In this document: positions 25,072-34,809 of the stretch, piece by piece | Layout of the letters: every line of letters starts with the position of its first letter | Numbering within the stretch: the stretch's first letter is position 1 | Assembly (NCBI GenBank): GCA_964583095.1 | Contig: CAZOVB010000009.1 | Span: forward strand, 35,726 to 99,725 | From: CAZOVB01 sp964583095 | GTDB lineage: Bacteria; Planctomycetota; Phycisphaerae; SM23-33 | Direction: 5' to 3' | DNA: 64,000 bases | Notes under the pieces: model-generated | Told to the model about the DNA's origin: nothing | Seen by the model: the letters and a program-made list of their open reading frames with translations, nothing else | Databases searched by the model: none | Made by a program: the position numbers and the translations under genes

Positions 25072-27675
25072 TCAGCGATCGTCCTTGGCCTTGACGACCA
25101 CGTCGATGATCACGACCTGCGAGGCACCTTCGCAGCGGGCGCGAAGCCTGTGCGTCCCGGGCCCCAGCTGCAGCGGCTGACTGTACGCGACGAATTGCCC
25201 GGGCTCTTCGTCCTTGGCCAGCGCGTACTGAAGGGATTCGCCTTCCTTGGGCGCCGCGAGGGTAACCCGGACCCTCTCGGGATACGAGCCGTCCCGATTG
25301 GTCTTGGCTTTGCAAGTGACCCGGACACCCGGCAGAACCTCCGCAGGGGATTGTTCAACCGACATGGTCGCGGTGGCATTGCCGCCGCTGCCGTCGTGGC
25401 CGGAAAGGATCGGCCCCAGGAAGGTTTCGCGCTTTGCCTCCAGCTCCATGGAGCCCAGTTGCAGCCATTCCTTTCCGTCGGCACTTGCGTACCCGGTGAT
25501 GCTTGTGCCCCGCCGTGTCATCCGCAACCAGCGAACCGGTCCGGAGAGCTTGCGATGCGAACGGGCGCGGAGCGAACCCCATGGCGAGTAGTTCGGCTTG
25601 CCCTGCATCAGCGGAGTAGCGGATTCTTTGAGATCCACATACACCGTAGCAAAGCGGACCTTGTCGGCGAAGCCTTCGCGCAAGCTCAGGCCCGGCTGGG
25701 CGGCATCTCCCTTGAGCGATTCGATCTTGGCCACGACGTCGAAATCTCCCTGGACCTGCGTAAAAGCCAGCGCGCCCTGGTCGTTTCGGAGGTCCAGGCC
25801 ATCTGCGCTGCATTGCAGGGTGAACGCCTTGTCCTGTGCTGTGACCTGACCGACGTGTCTCGGGCTGCCGATTGCTGTCGCATGCCACCCTTGAGGCAAG
25901 CCCGTCGGTGCCGGGGCTGAGACGATCTTGATCCGTTTGCCTGTAAAACCACCCGTGCCGTCCGAGGCGATCAGATGAACGTCGTGAATCTTTCCGAGGC
26001 TCTCTTCGGGGACCTGCCAGCGGAATCGCCCCTGGCCGGTGGTGCCGACATCCCCGGCCCAGCGGTAGAAGATTACGGGATAGCCCTCCGGGTCCCGGGC
26101 CTTGTATTCGAAAGACGCCTCGCTGCCGGGCGGAGCCCAGAGTGTCTGATGCGTCAAGCCTTGAAACTCGATCAGCGGCCGCTTGTTCTGCGTGACGTCG
26201 TACTTGACGTATTTGGTATCGTTTCGCCTGCGCCGGCCATAGTGAAGCCAGTCGCTGCGCTCGTTCTTCTCGGGCCAGTAGAAATTCACGAAAACCGGAT
26301 TGCTGGGGATGCCCTGGCCGTTTCGGGCGACGGCGATTACGGGGATGCGTCCCTTGGGCAAGGCCGGGTCGTGCCGGCAGACAATGTCGTAGACGCCTTC
26401 GGACACTTCCTTGACGCTCACGTTCTTCTGGTTGGGATAGACCCGTTCGAGATGAAAAGACAGGGGCCTGTCTTCCAAATCGTAGCTGTCGCGCATGTCC
26501 AGGCGGAGGGTAATTGTTTCTTCGGGATTGCCCCAGATGCGAAGAAGGGTTTTGTTGACGGCCTGGAGGCGCGGATCGGTCGGCCGGGCCTGGACAATCC
26601 GCTTACCGTTCTTCTCTACCGAGAGGCTCAGGAGCTTGAGAATCGCCACCGGGGGAGGAGCCTTCATGCCGTGGGCGGTGTCGATCATCCCGCCGATGTG
26701 CAGGGGATCCCTGTAGCCGTGGTAGGCCAGGTTGCTTCGGGCATAGTGCCAGTGCGATACATCTCCATGACTGGAATAAGCCACCCGGTGTCGCAGTTCG
26801 GATTCGTAGGCAAGGGGCTGTCCCTGTTCGTCCACGTATGGCAGGGAGGCTTTGAAGAACGTCAGAAGCGCTGGAGCGTAGGCCCCGTGCAGCTTGAGGG
26901 TGTCCTTGATCTGGCGGGACATGCAGGCACCGGCCACGAGCATCTTGGTCAGCGCGTAGACTTCGCTGCTGGACTGGCCCACCGATTGGTAGGAATGTCC
27001 GTAGAGTCCGTCGTAATCATCGTGGACCTGCTGCGGGTCGTTGTCGTTGAAAGAAGCGTGTGAAGGTGTTCCCCGAACGCAGTTGAGAAAGAAGAAGGTC
27101 TTCTCGACCTCCAGGTTCGCGTTGTAGTCGTCGACGATATGTCGGCCCCGCCTGGCAAAGGACTGGCTGGTGAAATTTACGCCCAGCTGCGCTCGGGTCG
27201 TGGGCCGATACGGCATGCCGTAGGTGATCCGGATGAACTCATCGCGGAACTGCATGCCGTCTTCGCCGTCGCCGAGGTTGATGCGGATCCCGCTATGGGA
27301 GAAGTCCATGGTCGCGTAGACGTCGTCCCAGAAGCCGGCGGCGTCTTTCGGGGGGGTGTCAAACTGCCGCAGCTTGGGCAACCGGGCCGGACCCGTGCCA
27401 CGATCGCTGAAATCCGGATAGCGTCGATCTTCCCGAGCCGGTGGAGCGAACGTTTCGGTCTTGACACTGTTGGCCTGGTCGTGCCGGACCCGGCTGGAGT
27501 ATTGAACCGGATCGGGGTCCCGGAACCAGAGCTTCCAGACAGGCCGATCGAAGAAAGGATTCTTGATTTGGCTTACTTCCTCCGATTCGGCGTCCGCCTG
27601 GGCCCATGCCCAGTGAGCACAGGATGCCAGCGAAAGGGCAAAGGTCAGAAGCATAAGGTGAATGCGATGGGTCAT
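25072..27675 (-). CDS. large secreted protein with C-terminal DUF1349-like beta domain
   Basis: The 867-residue product starts at the ATG eight bases after AAGGA and has a signal peptide (LMLLTFALSLASCAHWAWA). I do not recognise the N-terminal two thirds; it includes HDDYDGLYGHSYQSVGQ, a conserved-looking YSSHGDVSHWHYARSNLAYH stretch, and Ig-like segments with GSEASFEYKARDPEGYPVIF. Around residues 640-770 it has a concanavalin-like domain of the DUF1349 type (FDVVAKIESL, ASADGKEWLQLGSMELE). The last 80 residues look like another Ig-like domain. It is probably a cell-surface or extracellular protein acting on or binding carbohydrate. The gene stands alone between the PhoR-like kinase (convergent) and the AnmK-like gene. 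Confidence 0.6.
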   Translation of the reverse strand: MTHRIHLMLLTFALSLASCAHWAWAQADAESEEVSQIKNPFFDRPVWKLWFRDPDPVQYSSRVRHDQANSVKTETFAPPAREDRRYPDFSDRGTGPARLPKLRQFDTPPKDAAGFWDDVYATMDFSHSGIRINLGDGEDGMQFRDEFIRITYGMPYRPTTRAQLGVNFTSQSFARRGRHIVDDYNANLEVEKTFFFLNCVRGTPSHASFNDNDPQQVHDDYDGLYGHSYQSVGQSSSEVYALTKMLVAGACMSRQIKDTLKLHGAYAPALLTFFKASLPYVDEQGQPLAYESELRHRVAYSSHGDVSHWHYARSNLAYHGYRDPLHIGGMIDTAHGMKAPPPVAILKLLSLSVEKNGKRIVQARPTDPRLQAVNKTLLRIWGNPEETITLRLDMRDSYDLEDRPLSFHLERVYPNQKNVSVKEVSEGVYDIVCRHDPALPKGRIPVIAVARNGQGIPSNPVFVNFYWPEKNERSDWLHYGRRRRNDTKYVKYDVTQNKRPLIEFQGLTHQTLWAPPGSEASFEYKARDPEGYPVIFYRWAGDVGTTGQGRFRWQVPEESLGKIHDVHLIASDGTGGFTGKRIKIVSAPAPTGLPQGWHATAIGSPRHVGQVTAQDKAFTLQCSADGLDLRNDQGALAFTQVQGDFDVVAKIESLKGDAAQPGLSLREGFADKVRFATVYVDLKESATPLMQGKPNYSPWGSLRARSHRKLSGPVRWLRMTRRGTSITGYASADGKEWLQLGSMELEAKRETFLGPILSGHDGSGGNATATMSVEQSPAEVLPGVRVTCKAKTNRDGSYPERVRVTLAAPKEGESLQYALAKDEEPGQFVAYSQPLQLGPGTHRLRARCEGASQVVIIDVVVKAKDDR

Positions 27676-27820
27676 CGGGAGTCCTTCTCTTTGCAGTTCA
27701 TGCGAAGCTCTAACGAGGGGGCAAAGCCTTTCGGGCCGACACGCTCTGCCACAACATAACCCCGAACTCGTCGGGAAAACGCTGCAATTTCCGCGAATTT
27801 GTCCTGGCGGAATTCTCCTT

Positions 27821-29005
27821 TCAGAGGATCTCACTGCCGGGAGCAATCTTGCCCATGACCACGCGCCGGGAAGCACCGGTTGCGCTGGGGACGTTGTTGG
27901 GACGCATCCAGATCGTCTCGCGGGCCAGGAGCGCATAGCAGACGGCCTGCTTCGCCTCGGCGGGGATGCCCAACTCGTCGATCAACTTCATCGGCGTGCC
28001 CGGCATACGCCTCTGAAGCATTTCCATAAGCTTCGGGTTGCGAGTCCCCCCCCCGGCCAGGAGTATTTCCTCCGGCCAGACCGGCAGGAATTTCCGGTAG
28101 GCATGGGCAATGGCTTCGGCGACAAAGCCGGTGGCGGTGGCGACGGTTTCGGCCGGTCGCAACCCCCGTTTGGTGGCGTCCCGGCAGAATTCCTCGGCGT
28201 AGGAAGCTCCAAAAGTGACCGGCCCTGCCGATCGGGGAGGCTGACGTCGGAAGAAGGGATTGGAGAGCCACATTTTGATCATGCCCTCGTGGACCTTGCC
28301 GCGCTGGGCCAATTCCGCGTCGGAGTCCATTTCTCGCGTCCCGCTGGTGATGCGTCGGACGACCTCGTCAAGGAACAGGGTGCCCGGACCGGTATCGAAA
28401 GCACAGACAGCATCCAGATCGCCCTCGGGAGGCAGGAGAGTTACGCAAGTGACTGCCGAGAGTTGCTGGATGGCCAACGGAATCTTCTTCCTGCGAAACA
28501 GCAGATGGTCGACAAATGCGGTCATCGGCCTGCCCTGGCCCTGGGCGGCAATATCCCGTGCAGAAAACTCAGATACGGTGGGGATTCCCGTGCGTTGGGC
28601 GATGACGCAGGATTCTCCCAGGACCAGTTGTGAACGGATGGGCTGCTGACGAAAGCGTTTGGGATTGGGCTGGTGGTGGAGGACCTGTCCGCTGGAGCCG
28701 ACCAGATCGATACTCTCGGGCCGAATCGAATGGCGATTGCATACGTCCCTCAGCGCTTCGGAGAAGACCTCGCCCATCACATAGTTCATCAAGGAGATGT
28801 CGGCTGCACCGCCCAGGTCGGGCCGGTACAGGGACTGAATCTTCCGACGCAACGCCGCCGAGTACTCGACAATATCCCAGGCCAGTACGGAGAATTCGTC
28901 TCCGCTGAATTCCAGTACGGCCACATCCACGCCGGTTCCGCTGAGCCCGGCGTGCAGTCCGGCAGCGCGTTGGATCTGTGCAGGTAACGCAGAACGTTTC
29001 GCCAC
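27821..29005 (-). CDS. anmK: anhydro-N-acetylmuramic acid kinase-like protein with altered N-terminal motif
   Basis: The 394-residue protein matches AnmK in length and in motif order: GSSGQVLHHQP, FSARDIAAQGQGRP, AFDTGPGTLFLDE (contains the catalytic-base Asp region) and the late LAGGGTRNPKLMEML. AnmK phosphorylates and opens anhydroMurNAc during cell-wall recycling. Two departures stand out. The first phosphate-binding motif, normally SGTSLDG, reads SGTG, with three residues missing, and the usual GPGN reads GPGT. The enzyme may therefore be altered in activity. The start is GTG, with AAGG seven bases before it. It is followed by the large secreted protein and is not in an evident cell-wall operon. 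Confidence 0.75.
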   Translation of the reverse strand: MAKRSALPAQIQRAAGLHAGLSGTGVDVAVLEFSGDEFSVLAWDIVEYSAALRRKIQSLYRPDLGGAADISLMNYVMGEVFSEALRDVCNRHSIRPESIDLVGSSGQVLHHQPNPKRFRQQPIRSQLVLGESCVIAQRTGIPTVSEFSARDIAAQGQGRPMTAFVDHLLFRRKKIPLAIQQLSAVTCVTLLPPEGDLDAVCAFDTGPGTLFLDEVVRRITSGTREMDSDAELAQRGKVHEGMIKMWLSNPFFRRQPPRSAGPVTFGASYAEEFCRDATKRGLRPAETVATATGFVAEAIAHAYRKFLPVWPEEILLAGGGTRNPKLMEMLQRRMPGTPMKLIDELGIPAEAKQAVCYALLARETIWMRPNNVPSATGASRRVVMGKIAPGSEIL

Positions 29006-29066
29006 AGGCGGCCTTTCCAGTCAAAGTTCAGCTCTTGCGAGGCAGTTCCTTTGCCCCGGAGAGCCT

Positions 29067-30347
29067 CTATTCATGCCGCAAAGCGCGGATCGGGTCAAGC
29101 CTGGCCGCCCGAAGCGCCGGATAAAGCCCGCTGATCAGGCCCACCAGGATCGCCATGGAAAACGGCAGGACCAGGGCCCAGGTGGCCACAATCGCCTCAA
29201 AACCCAGGACTTCCTTGACCATCCAGGGCGCGGCCAGCCCCAGGGCAATTCCCGCGATGCCGCCGATGGTCGTCAGCGTGACGGCCTCGACGAGGAATTG
29301 TACTACGATATCACCGCGCCGGGCACCCAGGGCTCTTCGAATACCGATTTCACGGGTGCGTTCGGTCACACTGGCCAGCATGATGTTCATAATGCCGATC
29401 CCTCCTACCACCAGGGAGATCGCCGCGATGCCGAAAAGCGTGTAGTTCCAGAACTTCTGCTGTTCCTGCTGGGCGCGAATCTGAGCAAGCGGCACCCGAA
29501 TGCTATAGTCGGCCACCTCGTGGAACCGCTTGAGAAGACTTTCGGCCACCGCCTGGCCCTGTAGAACCGCCCGCTCTCCGGACATCCGCATGATCAACTG
29601 GCTGACCTCGACCTTTTCCCGCTGTTCATTGCCCTGGGAATAGATGACATTTTCGTTTCCGAAGGTCAGCATAGCCGTCTGCCATGGAACAATCGCACAG
29701 CGGTCTCCGTCCACTTCCTGGGCGGTAATCGAGGGGGGAAGCGATTCGGTAACCCCGATCACTTTGAAAGGCTCGCCCGTGATGCGCACCTTCTTTCCGA
29801 TGGCGTCCTCGTAGCTGAAGAGGTCCCTGGCAAGCCTTTTTGTCAGGATGCACAGGCGCTTGCGCTGCGGGCGGATCGTCATGTCGGCCAGGCGGATGAA
29901 TCTGCCCTCCTCCATGCGAACGCGGGCAAGCTGAAGGTAGTGCGGCTCGGTGGCGACAACCGAAACCGAACGATCCTTCCCTTCGTAATGAAGCTTCTTC
30001 TTGCTGATGTGCACTTTCACGTGCTGTTCGACCCCGGGGATGTTGTCCACGAGACGCTCGACGTCCGTTGAGGTCAGGCCATAGCTGAGCATGCCCTCGC
30101 TTTCGCCTCCGGCCGACATGGCGCTGTTGGGGGGTTTGACCGAGTTGATGATGATATTGTCCGTCCCCAGTCTGCGCAGCGCCCGGGCCGATGCGACCGA
30201 GGCCCCCTCATTGATCGCCAGCATGGCCACGACACCCCAGACGCCGAAGATGATGCCCAGGGCCGTCAGCGCGGACTGGACCTTGTGGCTCATCAGGCTC
30301 TGAAGGGCCAGCAATACGATGTCGGTACTCTTGTAAAACGCTTTCAT
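29067..30347 (-). CDS. MacB-type ABC transporter permease
   Basis: The 426-residue protein has the MacB/LolC layout: one N-terminal membrane helix (SALTALGIIFGVWGVVAMLA), a periplasmic domain of about 240 residues, then three C-terminal helices (TLFGIAAISLVVGGIGIMNI, TIGGIAGIALGLAAPWMV and LVLPFSMAILVGLISGLYPA) and the closing RLDPIRALRHE typical of the family. These permeases do not move substrate across the inner membrane but transmit ATP-driven motion to push periplasmic substrate through the adaptor and TolC. It is the last of four genes, ten bases after the ATPase. The start is the ATG at 30347; a longer upstream reading overlaps the ATPase gene. Confidence 0.88.
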   Translation of the reverse strand: MKAFYKSTDIVLLALQSLMSHKVQSALTALGIIFGVWGVVAMLAINEGASVASARALRRLGTDNIIINSVKPPNSAMSAGGESEGMLSYGLTSTDVERLVDNIPGVEQHVKVHISKKKLHYEGKDRSVSVVATEPHYLQLARVRMEEGRFIRLADMTIRPQRKRLCILTKRLARDLFSYEDAIGKKVRITGEPFKVIGVTESLPPSITAQEVDGDRCAIVPWQTAMLTFGNENVIYSQGNEQREKVEVSQLIMRMSGERAVLQGQAVAESLLKRFHEVADYSIRVPLAQIRAQQEQQKFWNYTLFGIAAISLVVGGIGIMNIMLASVTERTREIGIRRALGARRGDIVVQFLVEAVTLTTIGGIAGIALGLAAPWMVKEVLGFEAIVATWALVLPFSMAILVGLISGLYPALRAARLDPIRALRHE

Positions 30348-30357
30348 GTTTGTCTGC

Positions 30358-31065
30358 TCACGCCGACGACGCCTGTGCCTTGGCCTTGAGGGTATCCGAG
30401 TCCACGCCGCCATCCTTGAGCTGGATAATGCGCTGGGCTCGGTCGGCTACGTCATCTTCATGCGTCACCATGAGGATGGTTCTGCCGCGGCCGTGCAGAT
30501 CGTCAAACAGGTCCAGAATCTCCCGGGTTGTCTGGGAATCCAGGTTCCCGGTCGGCTCATCGGCAAGGAGGATTACCGGCTCGTTGGAAAGCGCCCTGGC
30601 CACGGCCACTCGCTGCTGCTGGCCACCGGAAAGTTCGCGGGGCAGGTGTCCGAGGCGATGGCCCAGGCCGACGCGGTGGGCCAACTCCGTGCTCTGTTTT
30701 CGCCTCGTGCTTCGAGGCATGCCCTGGTAAAAGAGCGGGACTTCAATGTTTTCTTCGATCGTCAGGCCGGGGATCAGGTTGAAGCTCTGGAAGATGAACC
30801 CGATTCGTCGATTTCGGACGTCGCTGAGCCGGCGATCGTCCATTTGTGAAACTTCCTCCCCCGCCAGCCAGTATTCGCCGCCGGAGGGCTTGTCCAGACA
30901 ACCCAGGATGTTGAGCATGGTACTCTTTCCCGAGCCGCTGTGGCCCATGATGGCCACGTACTCGCCCTCGGAGATTTCCAGGTCCACATCGCGCAGGGCC
31001 ACCACCCCCGGTCCGATCGGGTACACCTTGGAAAGTTTCCGCAGATCCACCAGCGTCTGGGCCAC
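30358..31065 (-). CDS. MacB/LolD-type ABC transporter ATP-binding protein
   Basis: The 235-residue protein is a complete ABC ATPase: Walker A GHSGSGKST, Q-loop IFQSFNLIPGLT, signature LSGGQQQRVAVARAL, Walker B VILLADEPTGNLD and switch His in MVTHED. The PTGNLDSQT stretch is typical of the MacB/LolD group. It powers the permease encoded ten bases downstream. The start is GTG, two bases after the stop of the adaptor gene, so translation is coupled. Together with the adaptor and TolC-like protein it forms a tripartite efflux or lipoprotein/peptide export machine. Confidence 0.92.
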   Translation of the reverse strand: MAQTLVDLRKLSKVYPIGPGVVALRDVDLEISEGEYVAIMGHSGSGKSTMLNILGCLDKPSGGEYWLAGEEVSQMDDRRLSDVRNRRIGFIFQSFNLIPGLTIEENIEVPLFYQGMPRSTRRKQSTELAHRVGLGHRLGHLPRELSGGQQQRVAVARALSNEPVILLADEPTGNLDSQTTREILDLFDDLHGRGRTILMVTHEDDVADRAQRIIQLKDGGVDSDTLKAKAQASSA

Positions 31066-31067
31066 CG

Positions 31068-32678
31068 TTACACCTGTGTGCTGGGGATGGAGGCCTCGTC
31101 CTGTTCGTCCTGGCCCTCCGGTTCCGAGGCCGGGTTCTTCTCCTGGGAGCTATCCTCTTCCGGAGGCGTCAGCCGGACCTGGTCGCCCTCGGCCAGTCCC
31201 GAGACGATCTGCACGCGTTTCTCATTGCTGCCCCCCACTTCGACGTAGGTCTTGACCGGCTGACCATCGACGATTTTGTATACGAAGTAGTCCTGGTTTT
31301 CAGCAAACACCGCTGCGACCGGAACGTGCAGGGCGTTATCAAGCATGTCCAGGACGATCTCTACAGAACAACTCATGTTGGTAGTGAGACCCATCTTTCC
31401 CGGCTCGCCTTCCAGTTCGATCAGCACACGGAAGACCTTTACTCCCGGGTTTCTCCGGCGGTCCTGGCTCTTGGGTTGGGGGGCGACCCATTTCACATGG
31501 CCGCTGAGCACCTCCCCGGGTCGGGCCTCCAGGCGCACAAACGCCTTGACACCCACTTCGGGGTTCTCTTCCATCTTGCTCTTGAGCCGTTCGATCATCG
31601 CCTCGAATACCTGTGTCTCGATTTGCAGCGAGGAGATGTCCGGGATGATCATGATCTGGTGCTTCCTGCGGACCTCGGTGCCCACCTTGAGCTGAATCCA
31701 CTGCCACCATGGGCCGTCCTGGCGATAGTCGACGTAGCCGTCCCGGGTGGCTTCGACGACCAGGTGCTCGTTCTTGTAGGTCTCCAGTTCGCTGAGTTTC
31801 TCGGTCCGGTCCCGCAGGTTTTTCTCTTTGTACTTCAACTCGGTCCGGGCAATGCTCAGTTGGGCATCGTGTTCCAGTTGGTCCCGCTCCAGGGCCAGTT
31901 CGGCCGACCGGACATTTGCCTGGTAACGCTGTCGCTCGCGGGGATGATCATATTTCTTGAGCATCTCGAGCTTGCTCTTGGCTCGCTGCTCGGAGAGCTT
32001 CAGGCGATCCACGGCCAGCTTCTCCGCCTTGAGATCGTTCTCGCTGTAGGGCTGGCCCAGCTTGGGGTCTTCATTGATCTTGAGCTTGAAATTGAGCTTT
32101 TCTTCGGCCAGACGTCGCGCCCGCTCGGCGATGGCGATTTCCTGTTCGTGTTCCGTCAGCTGTATCGGAAATTGCCCCTTGAGGTACCGTTCCAGATCGG
32201 CCTTGGCATCCTCGACAGACTGCCTGGAATTGGCCAGCTTGTTGTCCAGTTCCTTTTCTTTGAGTTCCAGACTTCGCTCAGCACGCAACAGCGATTCTTT
32301 GGCGCTGTCAACGGCCAGCCGCTCTTCCTCGATTTCGGTCTCGAGCTTCTCGCATTCGAATTCCACCACCCGGTCGCCGGCCTCGACGGGCGTGCCGTTC
32401 TCAACGATGTAGACGATGGTCGCCGACCAGGGAAGCTCATTGCGAATCACTTCGCTTTCGGCTGCCTCGATCTCTCCCTTTTCGGAGATGGTCACCAGCA
32501 ACTCTCCCCGCTGGACCTGGGCGGTGAGTCCCTGGTCGGCCTGGCCCTGGCCGCCGTTGACCCAGTAATAGCTACCCAGGCCGGCTCCGGCCAGAAGCAC
32601 CAGGGCCAAGGCTCCCCAGATCCAGTAGGAGCCATAGTTTTTCGACCCGGAACGTCCGGAGTCAGATGTCGTTGTCAT
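31068..32678 (-). CDS. periplasmic adaptor (MacA/HlyD family) of the efflux operon
   Basis: The 536-residue protein has one N-terminal membrane anchor (IWGALALVLLAGAGLGSYYW), a lipoyl-like half motif (GELLVTISEKGEIEAAES), a very long alpha-helical hairpin from about residue 110 to 310 rich in Glu, Lys and Leu, a beta-barrel region and a C-terminal membrane-proximal domain (SGLAEGDQVRLTPPEE). The helical hairpin is longer than in classical MacA, which suggests it spans more of the periplasm. The C-terminal 30 residues are acidic and probably disordered. Its start overlaps the end of the TolC-like gene by 17 bases. It links the ABC permease to the outer-membrane channel. Confidence 0.85.
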   Translation of the reverse strand: MTTTSDSGRSGSKNYGSYWIWGALALVLLAGAGLGSYYWVNGGQGQADQGLTAQVQRGELLVTISEKGEIEAAESEVIRNELPWSATIVYIVENGTPVEAGDRVVEFECEKLETEIEEERLAVDSAKESLLRAERSLELKEKELDNKLANSRQSVEDAKADLERYLKGQFPIQLTEHEQEIAIAERARRLAEEKLNFKLKINEDPKLGQPYSENDLKAEKLAVDRLKLSEQRAKSKLEMLKKYDHPRERQRYQANVRSAELALERDQLEHDAQLSIARTELKYKEKNLRDRTEKLSELETYKNEHLVVEATRDGYVDYRQDGPWWQWIQLKVGTEVRRKHQIMIIPDISSLQIETQVFEAMIERLKSKMEENPEVGVKAFVRLEARPGEVLSGHVKWVAPQPKSQDRRRNPGVKVFRVLIELEGEPGKMGLTTNMSCSVEIVLDMLDNALHVPVAAVFAENQDYFVYKIVDGQPVKTYVEVGGSNEKRVQIVSGLAEGDQVRLTPPEEDSSQEKNPASEPEGQDEQDEASIPSTQV

Positions 32679-34410
32679 TTTCTGCCTCTGTTCTGGGCTG
32701 AAGGTACGGATACCTCCAGGCGAGTCGATCGAATCTTGTCGGGTTTGTCCGCTCGTAAATGTGCCCCTCTTCGTCGGCCCCGATCATGCCGAGCGAGGCC
32801 AGAAACCGCAAGCGCGTGGTGGTGTAGGACACAATTGCATTGGTCAAACCATTCTGGGCCTCGCGAAGCGCTTCCTCGGCTTCAAGTACATCTCGAGCCG
32901 AGGCCTGCCCTTGCTTCTGCTGCAACACCGCGAGTCTGCGACGCCTTCCGGCAATCTGCACGCTGCGCAGCCTTATTTCATACGTACGACTGGAGCGCAA
33001 AAGTTCGCGATATGTCTGTCGAACATCCAGATAGACCTCATCGAGCAACTGATCCAGCTGCCTGCGAGCCTGCTGGAGGTCCAGCAATGATTCACGATAG
33101 GCATCACGATTCCCGGTCTGGTCGATCGGATAATGAAATCGCAGCCTGGCCGTGCGGGTCAGTTCGTGAAACCGCATCCGGGCGAACCGGCTCTCGGGGG
33201 TCGAAGGCACCTCCAGACCCAGATCCAGATCCAATCGCGGCAGGAAATCATCCGCCGCGATCTGAACGTTGCGATCCGCATCTCGAAGGGCCGCCCGGCT
33301 TCTCATCACTTCCGGTCGGGACGTCATGGCCGCCTCGATCGCCTGCTCTTCATCGAAGGGCAAAGGAGGCAATTCGCCTTCCTGATCGACCTGTTCTTTC
33401 AGTCGGGTCAACGCCTCGGGGTACTCCAGTTTGATCTGGCTGCGGACGGGAAGTCCCAGGCGGATCTTGAAATTGTCCAGGCTGTCGCGGTACCTCTGCG
33501 CAAGGCGTTCCAAGCGAATTCGGGCATCCAGAAGGTTGCTTTCGGACTGGTCGGCCTGGATCGGAGAGACCGCTCCGCCCTGGACCTGGACCTTGACCAG
33601 TTCAAAGGTCTGCTCCAGCCGCGAGATGTTCTCCCGCTCATTACTCAACTGATCGAGGATCTCCAGCACGTCGTAGTATCGGGAGAAGATGTCAGCCACA
33701 AAGGTCTGGGTGAACCTGTCGTATTCAAATACCCGAAACAGGAAATTCCGCTCACGCCGGTACTGCGTTTCATACGCCAGATCCCGCCAGGCCCCTCGAA
33801 GCAGGGGCTGTGTGAAATTCGCCTCAAGCGTGGAGCCGGCCATCGTATCGGCCCCTCCGATCAGGTCGGTTGCCAGGTTCAGCCCGGCCGCCAGCACCAG
33901 AACCCCTCCCTGGGCGAAACGCCGAGTCAGTGAGATTTCGTTGTCGGCAGTGAACTCGCTGGATTCACCCCCGCCCTCGGTCCGGACATCCTCGGCCTGT
34001 CCTTCCAGTGTGCCCTGGACAAGCGTCCAGTTCCAGTCTCGCCGGGAAGACCCAAGAGCCAGGGCGGCCAGGTAGAGCTGTTCCTTTCGATCCTGGAAGT
34101 TTCGGCTGTTCTCCAGGGCGATCTGAACACAGTCCTGAAGACTCAGCGTGACCTGCTCGGTCCCGAAACCCACAGGGATCACCTTTTTGCCAACCCGGAT
34201 CTGGTTGTCGTGCAACAGACTGCCACCGTACGGATTATAGTCCACCTGGAAAGTGTTTACGTTGCCCAGGGCCCATTGCTGGCCCTGCCGCAGCACGTTG
34301 TAAGCGACCTTGTCGGCCTGCTGTGCATATTGCTTGGGCGTGCAGGCGCATGCACAGGTGACAAAGGCGGGCAATGCAACTTTCAGAACTCTTAATACGC
34401 TGGCGATCAT
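32662..34410 (-). CDS. TolC-family outer membrane efflux protein, probable lipoprotein
   Basis: The 582-residue protein begins at the ATG that opens a lipoprotein-like signal (RVLKVALPAFVTCACAC), with several Cys residues that could be lipidated. It then has the TolC plan of two repeated long-helix regions, for example VTLSLQDCVQIALENSRNFQ at the start of the first and NVQIAADDFLPRLDLDLGLE in the second. It would form a trimeric channel across the outer membrane and periplasm. It is the first gene of a four-gene operon followed by the adaptor, ATPase and permease. An in-frame extension of 36 residues upstream lacks a good start signal and is not included. Confidence 0.82.
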   Translation of the reverse strand: MIASVLRVLKVALPAFVTCACACTPKQYAQQADKVAYNVLRQGQQWALGNVNTFQVDYNPYGGSLLHDNQIRVGKKVIPVGFGTEQVTLSLQDCVQIALENSRNFQDRKEQLYLAALALGSSRRDWNWTLVQGTLEGQAEDVRTEGGGESSEFTADNEISLTRRFAQGGVLVLAAGLNLATDLIGGADTMAGSTLEANFTQPLLRGAWRDLAYETQYRRERNFLFRVFEYDRFTQTFVADIFSRYYDVLEILDQLSNERENISRLEQTFELVKVQVQGGAVSPIQADQSESNLLDARIRLERLAQRYRDSLDNFKIRLGLPVRSQIKLEYPEALTRLKEQVDQEGELPPLPFDEEQAIEAAMTSRPEVMRSRAALRDADRNVQIAADDFLPRLDLDLGLEVPSTPESRFARMRFHELTRTARLRFHYPIDQTGNRDAYRESLLDLQQARRQLDQLLDEVYLDVRQTYRELLRSSRTYEIRLRSVQIAGRRRRLAVLQQKQGQASARDVLEAEEALREAQNGLTNAIVSYTTTRLRFLASLGMIGADEEGHIYERTNPTRFDRLAWRYPYLQPRTEAENDNDI

Positions 34411-34809
34411 GCTTTTCTTACAATTCGTAAAACACTTCAAAGCGGAAACACCTTCACCCTCGGGCGCAGGGGATCGTTCCACGACAGGGACGGGGACGGA
34501 GCAACACGAGGGAAACAACTTCCAATAGGAAAGATCGCATTGTACGGTGATTTCCTATAGCTACCAACCCGCGAACGGACCGGAAGTCTTGCTATTCGTA
34601 AGTTTTTTCCATGAAGGATCTTGTTCCCGTCGAACTTCACGAACACCCTACCGGCTTTGCGCCAAGGGCGCAGGCGGCGGCAAGCTTCAGGCCCCAACCG
34701 CTCCGAGCCGGTTGAGTTGCGCCCGGGCTTTCCTTAGAATATTCGAGTTCACGGGCTTGCGATCCCTCGACGGGGTCAAGCCTGGCCGTTGGCAGATACA
34801 GGAGACAAA
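34411..34809. other. 399-base divergent promoter region without a gene
   Basis: No convincing coding frame lies between the TolC-like gene and the GT4 gene. The region holds an inverted repeat at 34526-34559 and a small AACCG/CGGTT hairpin near 34700. It must contain the promoters of both the efflux operon (leftward) and the glycosyltransferase pair (rightward). AGGAGA precedes the GT4 ATG. Confidence 0.5.
34526..34559. promoter_or_regulatory. inverted repeat upstream of the efflux operon
   Basis: ATAGGAAA at 34526-34533 is repeated inverted as TTTCCTAT at 34552-34559, an exact 8-base match with an 18-base spacer. It lies about 120 bases before the TolC-like ATG. It could be an operator for a dimeric regulator or an RNA hairpin; the sequence does not decide. 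Confidence 0.3.
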
